Assembly (NCBI GenBank): GCA_016870425.1
Contig: VGBQ01000063.1
Span: forward strand, 1-11,863
DNA: 11,863 bases
Reading direction: 5' to 3'
Origin: Actinomycetota bacterium
GTDB lineage: Bacteria > Actinomycetota > Actinomycetes > S36-B12
Shown piece after piece: positions 1 to 6,107 of this stretch. The notes under the pieces were generated by a model that did no database searches, was not told where the DNA came from, and saw only the letters and a program-made list of their open reading frames with translations. Both the position numbers and the translations under genes were made by a program. Position 1 is the stretch's first letter. Each line of letters opens with the position of its first letter.

Positions 1-2
1 TC

Positions 3-716
3 GGCTCACAGACGGTGATCGATCAGGTGCTTGCTCGGTCGACGGTCGACGACATCCCGCTGCTCGACCCGGCCGCCGTGCTCTTCTCCATCGCGGCGGA
101 GTACGTGGGGGAGTGGATGGCCACGGTGATGAGCTGGCTGGTGCTCACTTCCCTCTTTGCCGGACTCCTCGCCTTCCAGAACTCCCTGGCGCGCTACTTC
201 TTTGCGATGGGTCGCGCGGGCGTGTTCAGCCAGCGACTGGACCACACCAACCGCTTCGGTGCTCCTGGCAATGGCTCGATCGTTGCCTCGGTGATCACGG
301 CGATCATCGTCATCGTCTTCATCGCCCGAGGCTGGGATCCGGTCCTCAATCTCTTCTACTGGTCCTCGGCTGTCGCCGTCATCGCCATCGTGGTGGTCGA
401 GATCCTGGTGAGTATCGCGGTGATCGCCTACTTCAGGAGGACCAAGGAGGACACGCGCGTGTGGCACACGCTCATCGCGCCAATCCTCGCCATCCTCGGT
501 CTCGCGCTTGGTCTCTACCTCCTCATGAGCCGCTTCGCGATCTTCGCGGGCACGGCCGCGGAGGGCTCGGACCCGACCGTGGAGGCCTGGGCACTCAATC
601 CGCTGGGCTGGTTCCTCGTGCTCATGCCATTCGGCGTCTTCGTCATCGGCATCATCGTGGGATCGCTGCGGCGCAAGAAGGAAAACGTAGACGCCATCGC
701 CGACCTCGTGAGCTAG
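3..716 (+). CDS. APC-family amino acid/polyamine permease, C-terminal part (partial, start outside window)
   Basis: An open frame runs in from the left edge and stops at a TAG at 714-716, giving 237 visible residues. It is an integral membrane protein with about five hydrophobic helices. The cytoplasmic stretch ARYFFAMGRAGVFSQRL, followed by a conserved Gly-Ala-Pro, matches the loop found in APC superfamily amino acid/polyamine transporters, where 'A-R-x-x-x-A-x-x-R/G-x-G' precedes 'x-G-x-P'. The tail is basic (RRKKENVD), as expected for a cytoplasmic C-terminus. The usual family length is about 450-500 residues, so roughly half is missing. A GTG at 15 is not the true start, because the frame stays open upstream and the missing N-terminal helices must lie there. 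The P450 gene starts 4 bases after the stop, so the two are probably co-transcribed. The substrate cannot be told from this part. Confidence 0.85.
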   Translation, partial: GSQTVIDQVLARSTVDDIPLLDPAAVLFSIAAEYVGEWMATVMSWLVLTSLFAGLLAFQNSLARYFFAMGRAGVFSQRLDHTNRFGAPGNGSIVASVITAIIVIVFIARGWDPVLNLFYWSSAVAVIAIVVVEILVSIAVIAYFRRTKEDTRVWHTLIAPILAILGLALGLYLLMSRFAIFAGTAAEGSDPTVEAWALNPLGWFLVLMPFGVFVIGIIVGSLRRKKENVDAIADLVS

Positions 717-720
717 CGCA

Positions 721-1908
721 TTGCTTGACCAGGTAGTCGTCTCCGAATCGGAGGATGCGCAGCGCCGGCAGGCGTTCCCTGTCGGCGCTGCCGTCACTCT
801 GGACGACCTCGAGGAGGCCGGCCGCGAGCACGTGCTCGACGAACTGCGTGAGCGCGAGCCGGTCACGTGGCTGCCGGCGCTCGGCGGCTGGCTGATCACC
901 GCGCGCGAGCCCGCTCGGCAGATCCTGCTGCCGAAGTCTGGCGCGACCGTCGAGGCCGAGCAGAACATGGTGCGCGCCTCACTGGGGCGCATGATGCTCA
1001 CCGTCGACGGCGAGGAGCATGAGCGCTACCGGCAGCCGTTCGAGGTGCCCTTCCGTGCCCGGGAGTCCGAGCGGCTCTTCGGCGACTCGATCCGCGCGTA
1101 CGCACGGGAGTTGATCTCCCGGATCGACGCGCGTTCAGCGCGCGAGGGCGTCGAGCTCACGGAGGCGTTCGCGGCACCCTTCGCGGTGGGCGTGGCCGCG
1201 CAGGTGATCGGCCTGCCCCTCGATGACATCCGCAAAATCGACGGCTTCTACTCGGCGTTCGCCGCCGCCATGGAATACACCGGTGACCCCGAGCCGCTGC
1301 GACGTGCCGAGGCTGCACGCGCTGAGCTCACCGACCTGCTCGTGCAGGGACTCTCGCGCTCGGCGGTCGTATCGGAGTCCGATCTCACCCCCGACGAGGT
1401 GGCCGCGCAGTTGCGCGTGGTCATGTTCGGGGCCATCGAGACCATCCAGGCGTCGGTGCTGACGACCCTGATGCTGCTACTCGAGTACCCGGAGTCGATG
1501 GCGCAGGTGCGCGCGGATCCCTCGCTGCTGGTGGGTGCGGTCGACGAGGCCATCCGCTGGATGCCGCCGGTGGCCTTCATCGAGCGCTGGACGCGCGAGC
1601 CGGTCACGCTCGCGGGCGTGGAGATCCGTGAGCGGGAGTTCGTCGGCGTGAGCGTCATCGCCGCCAATCGCGACCCGAGCGTCTTCGCGGATCCCCTGCG
1701 CTTTGACATCCACCGCCCGAATGCTCGGCACGGCCTGAGTTTCTCGTCGGGCGAGCACCACTGCTTAGGAGTGCACCTCGCGCGCATGCAGACGGTCATC
1801 GCCCTGGAGGAGATGCTCGATGCGTGGCCGACGATCGAACTGATGTCGGTGACGCCGCCGAGCGGGTTTGCCTTCCGTCGGCCCGCGGACATGGTGGTGA
1901 GGGTGTAG
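721..1908 (+). CDS. Cytochrome P450
   Basis: A soluble bacterial P450 of 395 residues, the usual length for class I enzymes (about 390-420). The hallmarks are all present. The I-helix has G237-A-I-E240-T241, the acid/alcohol pair used in oxygen activation. The K-helix ExxR motif is E276-A-I-R279. The haem loop is F341-S-S-G-E-H-H-C348-L-G, with C348 as the axial haem ligand, followed by the L-helix VHLARMQ. The family inserts one oxygen atom from O2 into an organic substrate using electrons from a ferredoxin/reductase pair. No redox-partner gene is visible here. The TTG start at 721 is chosen because the frame has a stop at 709-711 and no other start codon before it; no convincing Shine-Dalgarno is seen, which fits translational coupling to the permease 4 bases upstream. 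The substrate is unknown, and the permease neighbour only weakly suggests an amine or amino acid-derived compound. Confidence 0.95.
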   Translation: MLDQVVVSESEDAQRRQAFPVGAAVTLDDLEEAGREHVLDELREREPVTWLPALGGWLITAREPARQILLPKSGATVEAEQNMVRASLGRMMLTVDGEEHERYRQPFEVPFRARESERLFGDSIRAYARELISRIDARSAREGVELTEAFAAPFAVGVAAQVIGLPLDDIRKIDGFYSAFAAAMEYTGDPEPLRRAEAARAELTDLLVQGLSRSAVVSESDLTPDEVAAQLRVVMFGAIETIQASVLTTLMLLLEYPESMAQVRADPSLLVGAVDEAIRWMPPVAFIERWTREPVTLAGVEIREREFVGVSVIAANRDPSVFADPLRFDIHRPNARHGLSFSSGEHHCLGVHLARMQTVIALEEMLDAWPTIELMSVTPPSGFAFRRPADMVVRV

Positions 1909-1923
1909 CACTTGTGCTACAGT
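1905..1923 (+). promoter_or_regulatory. Operator palindrome and leaderless promoter of the toxin-antitoxin operon
   Basis: GTAGCAC-TT-GTGCTAC (1905-1920) is a perfect 7-bp inverted repeat with a 2-base spacer. It overlaps a TACAGT box (1918-1923) that fits the actinobacterial -10 consensus TAnnnT. Exactly six bases later is the GTG at 1930, so transcription would begin at or within a base of the start codon, giving a leaderless mRNA. No good -35 is visible; TGGTGA at 1895-1900 matches only three of six. A palindrome on the promoter is the expected site for autorepression by a Phd/YefM antitoxin or its complex with the toxin. The palindrome also contains the P450 stop codon (1906-1908). The role is inferred; the symmetry is direct observation. 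Confidence 0.72.
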
Positions 1924-1929
1924 GCCGGC

Positions 1930-2178
1930 GTGAGCACTGTGGGTGTGCGCGATCTGCGTCAGAACGCCAGCGAGATCCTGAGGGATGTCGAGGCGGGGCG
2001 CTCCGCCACGGTGACCGTCGCTGGGCGGCCGGTCGCGCAGATCGTGCCCATCCGAGCCGAGCAGTGGACGACGTGGGATCGCGTGAGTCGGGTCTTCGAC
2101 AGCCCCTCCGATCCCAGGTGGGATGCCGAGCGTCGCGAATTCGCGGCCGGTGACCTCGCGGATCCCTGGTCGCGCTAA
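1930..2178 (+). CDS. Phd/YefM-family antitoxin
   Basis: A small protein of 82 residues from GTG 1930. The N-terminal part, STVGVRDLRQNASEILRDV, then GRPVAQIVPI, is the classic Phd/YefM DNA-binding fold: 'VsvreLrqnlsevLrrVeaGe..vVt..GrpvA.lvPi'. The acidic and aromatic C-terminus (W-D-R-V-S-R-V-F then DAERREF) is the likely segment that wraps and neutralises the toxin. The family represses its own operon, in keeping with the palindrome just upstream. A TTG at 1912 is also in frame, but it lies inside the operator and upstream of the -10, so 1930 is preferred. The stop (TAA 2176-2178) shares one base with the toxin's ATG, so the two genes are translationally coupled. The pairing of a Phd-type antitoxin with a PIN toxin is common in actinobacteria. 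Confidence 0.9.
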   Translation: MSTVGVRDLRQNASEILRDVEAGRSATVTVAGRPVAQIVPIRAEQWTTWDRVSRVFDSPSDPRWDAERREFAAGDLADPWSR

Positions 2179-2558
2179 TGCTGTCGGTCCTCGACACGAG
2201 CGTCCTCATCGGGCCGTCACCCGCGCCCATCGAGGGTGAGATCGCCATCAGTGTGGTCTCCGTCGCCGAGTTGCAGTTCGGCGTGCTTGTGGCGCCGGAC
2301 GATGAGCGTCGGGCACTTCGCCTATCGCGCCTCAGCGCCGTGGTGAGCAACTTCGAACCGCTCGCGGTGGATGCCGCCGTTGCCGCAAGTTATGCGCAAC
2401 TAGCCGCCGCCACGCACCGATCTGGCCGCAAGGCGTCTGCTCGCAGTCTCGATCTCATGATCGCGGCGACGGCGCACGCCCATCAGGCCCGTCTGGTGAC
2501 GAGCAATGTCGATGACGTGAGGCACCTCGCGGATCTGGTGGAGATTGTCGAAGCGTGA
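2178..2558 (+). CDS. vapC: VapC-like PIN-domain toxin (ribonuclease)
   Basis: A single PIN domain of 126 residues, typical VapC size. The acidic residues that bind metal in this family are visible: D6 in VLDTSVLIG, E31 in SVAELQFGV, D92 in SLDLMIAATA, and D112/D113 in LVTSNVDDVRHL. VapC toxins are Mg2+/Mn2+-dependent endoribonucleases that cut tRNA or rRNA when the antitoxin is lost. All positions are intact, so the toxin looks active. The ATG at 2178 overlaps the antitoxin stop (TAATG), the usual way to keep antitoxin and toxin in proportion. Which RNA is cut cannot be read from the sequence. Confidence 0.93.
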   Translation: MLSVLDTSVLIGPSPAPIEGEIAISVVSVAELQFGVLVAPDDERRALRLSRLSAVVSNFEPLAVDAAVAASYAQLAAATHRSGRKASARSLDLMIAATAHAHQARLVTSNVDDVRHLADLVEIVEA

Positions 2559-2562
2559 GGGC

Positions 2563-2588
2563 CAGGTTCGCACTGTACTGCGGACCTG
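2563..2588 (+). terminator. Hairpin after the toxin gene
   Basis: CAGGTTCGCA (2563-2572) pairs with TGCGGACCTG (2579-2588) across a six-base loop: ten pairs including one T-G wobble. It begins five bases after the toxin stop codon. There is no T-run behind it, so it is either a weak actinobacterial-style terminator or an mRNA 3'-end stabiliser for the toxin-antitoxin transcript. Confidence 0.5.
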
Positions 2589-2650
2589 ACAGGCACCCCC
2601 CGAGCCAACCGTCGGCAGAAGACCGTGTAACTTGCTGCCCACAACTGAAT

Positions 2651-2782
2651 ACCTCATCAAGAGGGGCAGAGGGATACGGCCCTGTGAAGCCCCGGCAACC
2701 TGCCTGAGTCGTCTTGCATCCGCGAGGCCCGATCAGGAGTGGTGCCACCTCCGTCTCGGCAGGTCGCCGAGAGAGATGAGCG
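2651..2782 (+). promoter_or_regulatory. SAM-I (S-box) riboswitch
   Basis: This stretch shows the conserved S-box core in order. P1 is CTCATC (2653-2658) with GATGAG (2775-2780). The P2/kink-turn region has GAGGGATACGGCCC, TGAA (2685-2688) and GGCAACC (2694-2700), closed by GGCAG (2665-2669) with CTGCC (2700-2704). P3 is CTGAGTCG (from 2704) with CGATCAG (2730-2736). The invariant GGTGCCA lies at 2741-2747. P4 is TCTCGGC (2754-2760) with GCCGAGA (2766-2772). Such aptamers bind S-adenosylmethionine and usually turn off sulfur/methionine genes when SAM is plentiful. The only gene downstream on this strand is the OsmC-family gene, whose ATG lies about 200 bases further on. A TAACTT at 2628-2633 (TAnnnT type) could be the -10 for this RNA, but no good -35 is seen. 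The arrangement is the common SAM-I type rather than SAM-IV, judged by eye. Confidence 0.9.
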
Positions 2783-2982
2783 AGAGGCCTTGCGATGGAA
2801 CCCTGTATGTGCCACTGACCTGGCGTGCCGTCCACTGACGGCGCCGGTTCAGTGGGTCTTGTGCGCGCTCGTGCGCGCTCGCTTCTCTCACGCGGTACGC
2901 CGCGTCCCGCATCTGACATGACCCCGTGCGGCATACACGCACGCACATTCACACGCTTGCTCATACCCAGAAAGGCATTTCC
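2783..2982 (+). other. Structured leader between riboswitch and OsmC gene (presumed expression platform)
   Basis: No gene is seen here. Several pairings can be drawn. CTCGCTTCTCTC (2878-2889) can pair with GAGAGATGAGCGAG (2771-2784) of the aptamer as 12 pairs with a two-base bulge, which would compete with P1 and P4. Directly after it, ACGCGG-TACG-CCGCGT (2890-2905) forms a 6-bp hairpin. CCACTGA occurs twice (2812-2818, 2832-2838), and either copy can pair with TCAGTGG (2849-2855). GTGCGCGCTC is repeated in tandem (2861-2880). The leader ends with the Shine-Dalgarno AGAAAGG (2969-2975). I cannot say which structure switches expression, nor whether control is at transcription or translation. 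Confidence 0.5.
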
Positions 2983-3513
2983 ATGACCACGAACACCACC
3001 ACCCTGCTCAACGACGTCGACATTGAGGCCGTCGGCGGCCTCATCCAGGCAGTGAGCGACGACTCAGCCAAGGCGGCCACGCGCTGGCGCGCCAGCGTCA
3101 CCTGGCTCGGGGGATTCCGCAGCGAGGCGAAGATCCGCTCCTTCGCGCCGATCGCCTCCGACGAGCCCGCTGCTCTGGGCGGCACTGACTCGGCGCCCAA
3201 CCCGGTCGAGCAGGTGCTCGCGGCGCTCGGCAACTGCCTCGCCGTCGGCTACGCCGCCAACGCGACCGCTCGCGGGATCGAGATCAAGGAGCTATCCGTC
3301 GATATCGCCGGCAACCTCGACCTGCACACCTTCCTGGGTCTGCGCCCGGGCGGGCACGCGGGCTTCGACGACATCACCGTCGAGGTGAGGCTGGTGTCCG
3401 ACGCGACGCAGGAGCAGATCGCGGACCTGCATGAGCATGTGCTGTCGACGTCGCCGGTCGGCCACACGCTGCGGGCCGCCGTACCGCTGTCGGCGAGCAT
3501 CACGCTCGGCTGA
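2983..3513 (+). CDS. OsmC-family protein, SAM-riboswitch controlled
   Basis: A complete 176-residue OsmC-fold protein; the family is usually 140-180 residues. Typical features are WLGGFRSEAKIRSF, then GGTDSAPNPVEQVLAALGNC with the reactive cysteine C85, and the C-terminal STSPVGHTL. Classical OsmC/Ohr peroxidases use two cysteines to reduce organic hydroperoxides. Here the second position (in STSPV) is S157, so only one cysteine exists in the whole protein. The start at ATG 2983 is preferred over an in-frame GTG at 2926 because AGAAAGG lies seven bases before it and the upstream residues (RHTRTHIHTLAHTQ) are not family-like. The SAM riboswitch ahead suggests the gene is needed when methionine/SAM is low, hence a role in sulfur metabolism or thiol handling rather than plain peroxide defence. 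That role is inference. Confidence 0.92.
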   Translation: MTTNTTTLLNDVDIEAVGGLIQAVSDDSAKAATRWRASVTWLGGFRSEAKIRSFAPIASDEPAALGGTDSAPNPVEQVLAALGNCLAVGYAANATARGIEIKELSVDIAGNLDLHTFLGLRPGGHAGFDDITVEVRLVSDATQEQIADLHEHVLSTSPVGHTLRAAVPLSASITLG

Positions 3514-3516
3514 TCG

Positions 3517-3581
3517 GCCTTGAGTGGCGACCTGTGGCTGCACCACGCCAAGCGGCAGCAGCACAGGTCGCCACACAAGGC
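3517..3581. terminator. Long hairpin between convergent genes (bidirectional terminator candidate)
   Basis: GTGGCGACCTGTG (3524-3536) pairs perfectly with CACAGGTCGCCAC (3562-3574). It extends outward by GCCTTG/CAAGGC (3517-3522 with 3576-3581) after one A-A mismatch, and inward by GCTGC/GCAGC (3537-3541 with 3555-3559). It begins three bases after the OsmC stop and ends 21 bases before the stop of the opposing metalloprotease gene. There is no T-run on either side, which is common for GC-rich actinobacterial terminators. It could also be one copy of a dispersed palindromic repeat. Confidence 0.65.
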
Positions 3582-3602
3582 TCACGCGAGCGCAGTGCAG
3601 CG

Positions 3603-4922
3603 CTAGCGGCACGACGACGGCGCGTAGAGCTCGCGTAGGCCCGCGATGTCACCGGGCTGCGGCGTCAGCGGCGACTGCCCGACGGTGTGGATCGGATACA
3701 TCAGGAGACGCTCATCGCTCACGTGCCCGAGCCCGAGGATGTGGCCGATCTCGTGGTAAAGCAGCGCCCCGCGGCCGCGCACTCCGAAGCCGGGCGTGCG
3801 GGCCCACGCGCTGTCGGCGTACATCGTGAGGATTCCTGAGCCGAGCACACCGTCGCGCTCCGCGGCGCCACCGGATGCATCCGGCCCGTCGAAGGGCGCC
3901 GGCCCCCAGCCGATCTGGATGTCTGCTGTCGAGCTGGATTCCTGGCGGAAGCGCAGTCCGGTGAGTGCGGCGAAGCGGTCGAAGACCACGCGCAGGTCGC
4001 TGACCAGCCCCGTGTCGCCCCCGCCGGGAGCACCCTGGGCGTTGTAGGTCCACGTGATGGTCGAGCAGCGCGGCCAGCTCGCGACGGAGTCGACCAGCGG
4101 CGCCCAGCCGCGACTGACGCGGAAGTTCTGTCGCGTCGTGCTGCCGCCTGCGGTGACCTTGACCGTGTAAGTGCCGGCACGCTGGGTGCGGGCCAGGGGG
4201 ATCGCTGCGCGGTACGCCGCCTTCGATGAGGTGGCCCGCCACACGGTCGTGCCGGCGCGCATCACGACCACCGTGATCGGACCCCTGCTCGCGGTGGCGC
4301 TCACCGTGACGGGGCGCACCGCGCGCTCGTCATCGTCGGGGAAGAGGTGGGTGGTCGATAGCGAGACGGAGCCGGCCGCGGGCAGCAGCCGCCCGCTCGC
4401 GATCCGCTGCGTGACCGCATCGAGAACACTCATGAGCCGTCCTGGGCGGACCGGTGAGCACTGGAGGTCGACGGTGATGGAGATCGCCCCGCTCGCGGGC
4501 ACGTCTGCGCGGTCGATGTCGAGTGCGGCCGTGATCTGCTGCGTGTGGCGCTCCCCGCTCTGCTGCACCCGTCGATCGGTGGAGGCGTAGCGCGTGGCCA
4601 GGGGACTGGTGCCCCTCAACGCGCCGAGGACGAGCGAGTGGCAGACGACGTCGCGCTTCGCCGTGGTCGTCAGCGTGCCGGTGACGTCGATCACCAGGGC
4701 TTGCCCGGGGGTGAAGCGGGTGGGGGTGATGCGCAGGTCGGCATCGACACGTGCACCGAGGTCCGCGCGCGAGGTGATGAGTGAGGCTGCGGCGGGTGGA
4801 GCGATGCCCAGCGCCACCAGCAGACCTAGCGCCGCCACGATGCTGAGCGCGGCCACCATGCTCGGCCACACCACGATCCCTGTAGCGCTGCCCCTGCTCC
4901 GGGCCGACCGTGCGTGGGCCAT
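3603..4922 (-). CDS. Secreted matrixin-like zinc metalloprotease
   Basis: A 439-residue exported protein. The N-terminus has arginines, then a hydrophobic helix (about residues 18-40) ending in PPAAA, read as a signal peptide or anchor. Residues about 50-270 look like beta-rich accessory segments without recognisable catalytic motifs. The C-terminal domain (about 275-439) is a metzincin protease: H390-E391-x-x-H394-x-x-G397-x-x-H400 gives three zinc ligands and the catalytic glutamate, and M408 in LLMYP is the Met-turn. The sequence ahead (TWTYNAQG, then ADIQIGWG, then GSGILTMYAD) fits matrixins such as the matrix metalloprotease fold. It would cleave proteins or peptides outside the cell. 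The ATG at 4922 is preceded by TAATGT and six bases, so it is probably leaderless. The substrate is unknown. Confidence 0.88.
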   Translation of the reverse strand: MAHARSARSRGSATGIVVWPSMVAALSIVAALGLLVALGIAPPAAASLITSRADLGARVDADLRITPTRFTPGQALVIDVTGTLTTTAKRDVVCHSLVLGALRGTSPLATRYASTDRRVQQSGERHTQQITAALDIDRADVPASGAISITVDLQCSPVRPGRLMSVLDAVTQRIASGRLLPAAGSVSLSTTHLFPDDDERAVRPVTVSATASRGPITVVVMRAGTTVWRATSSKAAYRAAIPLARTQRAGTYTVKVTAGGSTTRQNFRVSRGWAPLVDSVASWPRCSTITWTYNAQGAPGGGDTGLVSDLRVVFDRFAALTGLRFRQESSSTADIQIGWGPAPFDGPDASGGAAERDGVLGSGILTMYADSAWARTPGFGVRGRGALLYHEIGHILGLGHVSDERLLMYPIHTVGQSPLTPQPGDIAGLRELYAPSSCR

Positions 4923-4928
4923 GCCCTC

Positions 4929-4934
4929 ACATTA
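4929..4934 (-). promoter_or_regulatory. Leaderless -10 box of the metalloprotease gene
   Basis: Read on the - strand this is TAATGT, a TAnnnT -10 box, followed by six bases (GAGGGC) and then the ATG at 4922. The spacing puts the transcription start at the start codon. No clear -35 is present. The box sits inside an inverted repeat described separately, so a regulator may act here. Confidence 0.6.
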
Positions 4935-4986
4935 GCCGCCCGTTGACCGCGAATCCTGGGGAGAATGCGCGGCTAATGGGCGGCTA
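4930..4986. repeat. Nested inverted repeats between lacI-type gene and metalloprotease gene
   Basis: CATTAGCCGC (4930-4939) is a perfect 10-bp inverted match to GCGGCTAATG (4969-4978). Its inner part TAGCCGCCC (4933-4941) is also a perfect 9-bp inverted match to the adjoining GGGCGGCTA (4978-4986). Thus one left arm has two possible right arms. The left arm contains the metalloprotease -10 box, and the far right arm contains the LacI-type gene's stop codon (4984-4986). It may end the regulator's transcript, serve as an operator for the metalloprotease, or both. Confidence 0.6.
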
Positions 4987-6048
4987 GGCAGGGATCTCGC
5001 CGGATCCGCGCTCGATGAGTTGCGTCGGCACCAGGTGTACGCCGCTGCCCGCGGGATCGAGGGCGAGCTCGGCTGCGAGCGCACCGATGCGCCGTGGATC
5101 CTGCGCCACGACGGTGACACCGGGCTGCAGCAGGTCAGCGAGTTCGAAGTCGTCGAATCCGACCAGCGCCACCCGGTCGGACAGCCCACGGCGCTGCAGC
5201 ACCGACACGGCGGTCATGGTGATGACGTCCTGGCCGGTGAAGAGCGCGGTGGGCGGGTCGGGCAGGTCCAGGAGCCGCTCGATGGCGGCGCGCGGCGATG
5301 AGCCTGTGAAGCCCTCGCGGTGCACCAGGCTCGGATCGACGGTGATGCCGGCCCCGGTGAGGGCTTCGACGTAGCCCGCGTAGCGGCCGCGCGAGGTGTA
5401 GATCGACGGGTCGCGGCCGAGGAAGCCGATGCGCCGATGGCCCCGCGCGATCAGGTGATCCACCGCCGTGCGCGTGCCGAGGGCGTTGTCGACGAGCACG
5501 GTCGGCACGTCGAGCCCGTCGAGGGTGCGGTCGACGAGCACCACGCGCCGTCCCTGGGCGATGACCCTGCGCAGGTGCTCCCCCGCCGAGTCGCTTGGCG
5601 CGGTGATGAGGGCGTCGACCTGCCGGGCGACGTACGCCGCGGTCATCTCGCGTTCGCGGGCGAAGTCGAGGTCGGTGCTCGAGGTGAAGACGGCGACCCC
5701 GCGCTCTCGCGCCACATCCTCGATGCCGCGCAGCAGCATGGCGAAGAAGTGGTTGCCTGCATCCTCGAGGAGTACGCCGAATGTCGCGGTGCGCCCGTCC
5801 GCGCGACGCAGGGCGGTTGCCGCAGCGTTGGGCCGGTAGCCCAGGGCAGCGGCTGCCTCCCGCACGCGGTCGGTCACGGCACTCGACACGCCGGGCTCGC
5901 CGTTGACCACCCGCGAGACCGTCTTGAAGCTCACCCCCGCCATAGCGGCCACGTCCCGCAGGGTGGGCCGTCGCGGCCCGACAGGGGTGGCTCCGCCGAC
6001 CCGCCGGGCTCTGTCGAGGGCGGTAGGCGCACCGGGTAACGAAGCCAT
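4984..6048 (-). CDS. LacI-family transcriptional repressor
   Basis: A 354-residue LacI/GalR regulator from ATG 6048. The DNA-binding helix-turn-helix is residues 29-49 (TLRDVAAMAGVSFKTVSRVV), with the hinge helix YRPNAAATALR at 71-81. The rest (88-354) is a type I periplasmic-binding-protein-like sensor domain (FGVLLEDAGNHFF, VLVDRTLDG, RIGFLGRDP, ALFTGQDV, VALVGFDDFELADLL, TVVAQDP), where the sugar inducer binds. An in-frame GTG at 6066 would add six residues, but GGGAAGG (6058-6064) lies nine bases ahead of 6048 and supports the ATG. It is divergent from the CUT2 transporter and shares a palindrome with it, so it should repress both the transporter and itself. The inducer is probably the transported sugar or a breakdown product of it. 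Confidence 0.95.
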   Translation of the reverse strand: MASLPGAPTALDRARRVGGATPVGPRRPTLRDVAAMAGVSFKTVSRVVNGEPGVSSAVTDRVREAAAALGYRPNAAATALRRADGRTATFGVLLEDAGNHFFAMLLRGIEDVARERGVAVFTSSTDLDFAREREMTAAYVARQVDALITAPSDSAGEHLRRVIAQGRRVVLVDRTLDGLDVPTVLVDNALGTRTAVDHLIARGHRRIGFLGRDPSIYTSRGRYAGYVEALTGAGITVDPSLVHREGFTGSSPRAAIERLLDLPDPPTALFTGQDVITMTAVSVLQRRGLSDRVALVGFDDFELADLLQPGVTVVAQDPRRIGALAAELALDPAGSGVHLVPTQLIERGSGEIPA

Positions 6049-6077
6049 AACGGAGTGCCTTCCCACTCGAAAAAGCC

Positions 6078-6107
6078 TTGACGCGAGCGTGACCTAGGCC
6101 ATAGAAA
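6078..6107 (+). promoter_or_regulatory. Candidate promoter of the sugar transporter operon
   Basis: TTGACG (6078-6083, five of six to the -35 consensus) and TAGAAA (6102-6107, four of six to -10) are 18 bases apart. Transcription would start near 6114, immediately before or within the operator at 6116-6127, giving a leader of about 135 bases before the binding-protein gene. This position fits repression by blocking the polymerase. It is predicted by eye. Confidence 0.5.

Noticed and set aside
6..1001. Open frame of 331 codons on the - strand over the permease and P450
   Set aside because: Composition is biased (Asp/His/Arg/Ser runs) with no domain, and both genes on the other strand have clear family motifs.
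2586..2591. CTGACA as a -35 box for the riboswitch transcript
   Set aside because: It is 36 bases before the only reasonable -10 (2628-2633) and lies within the hairpin that follows the toxin gene.
2651..2782. SAM-IV rather than SAM-I riboswitch
   Set aside because: The order of helices and the GATGAG closing strand directly after P4 fit SAM-I better by eye, although a covariance-model comparison would settle it.
2926..2982. Upstream GTG start for the OsmC gene
   Set aside because: The extra residues are repetitive and not family-like, while AGAAAGG stands in the right place for the ATG at 2983.
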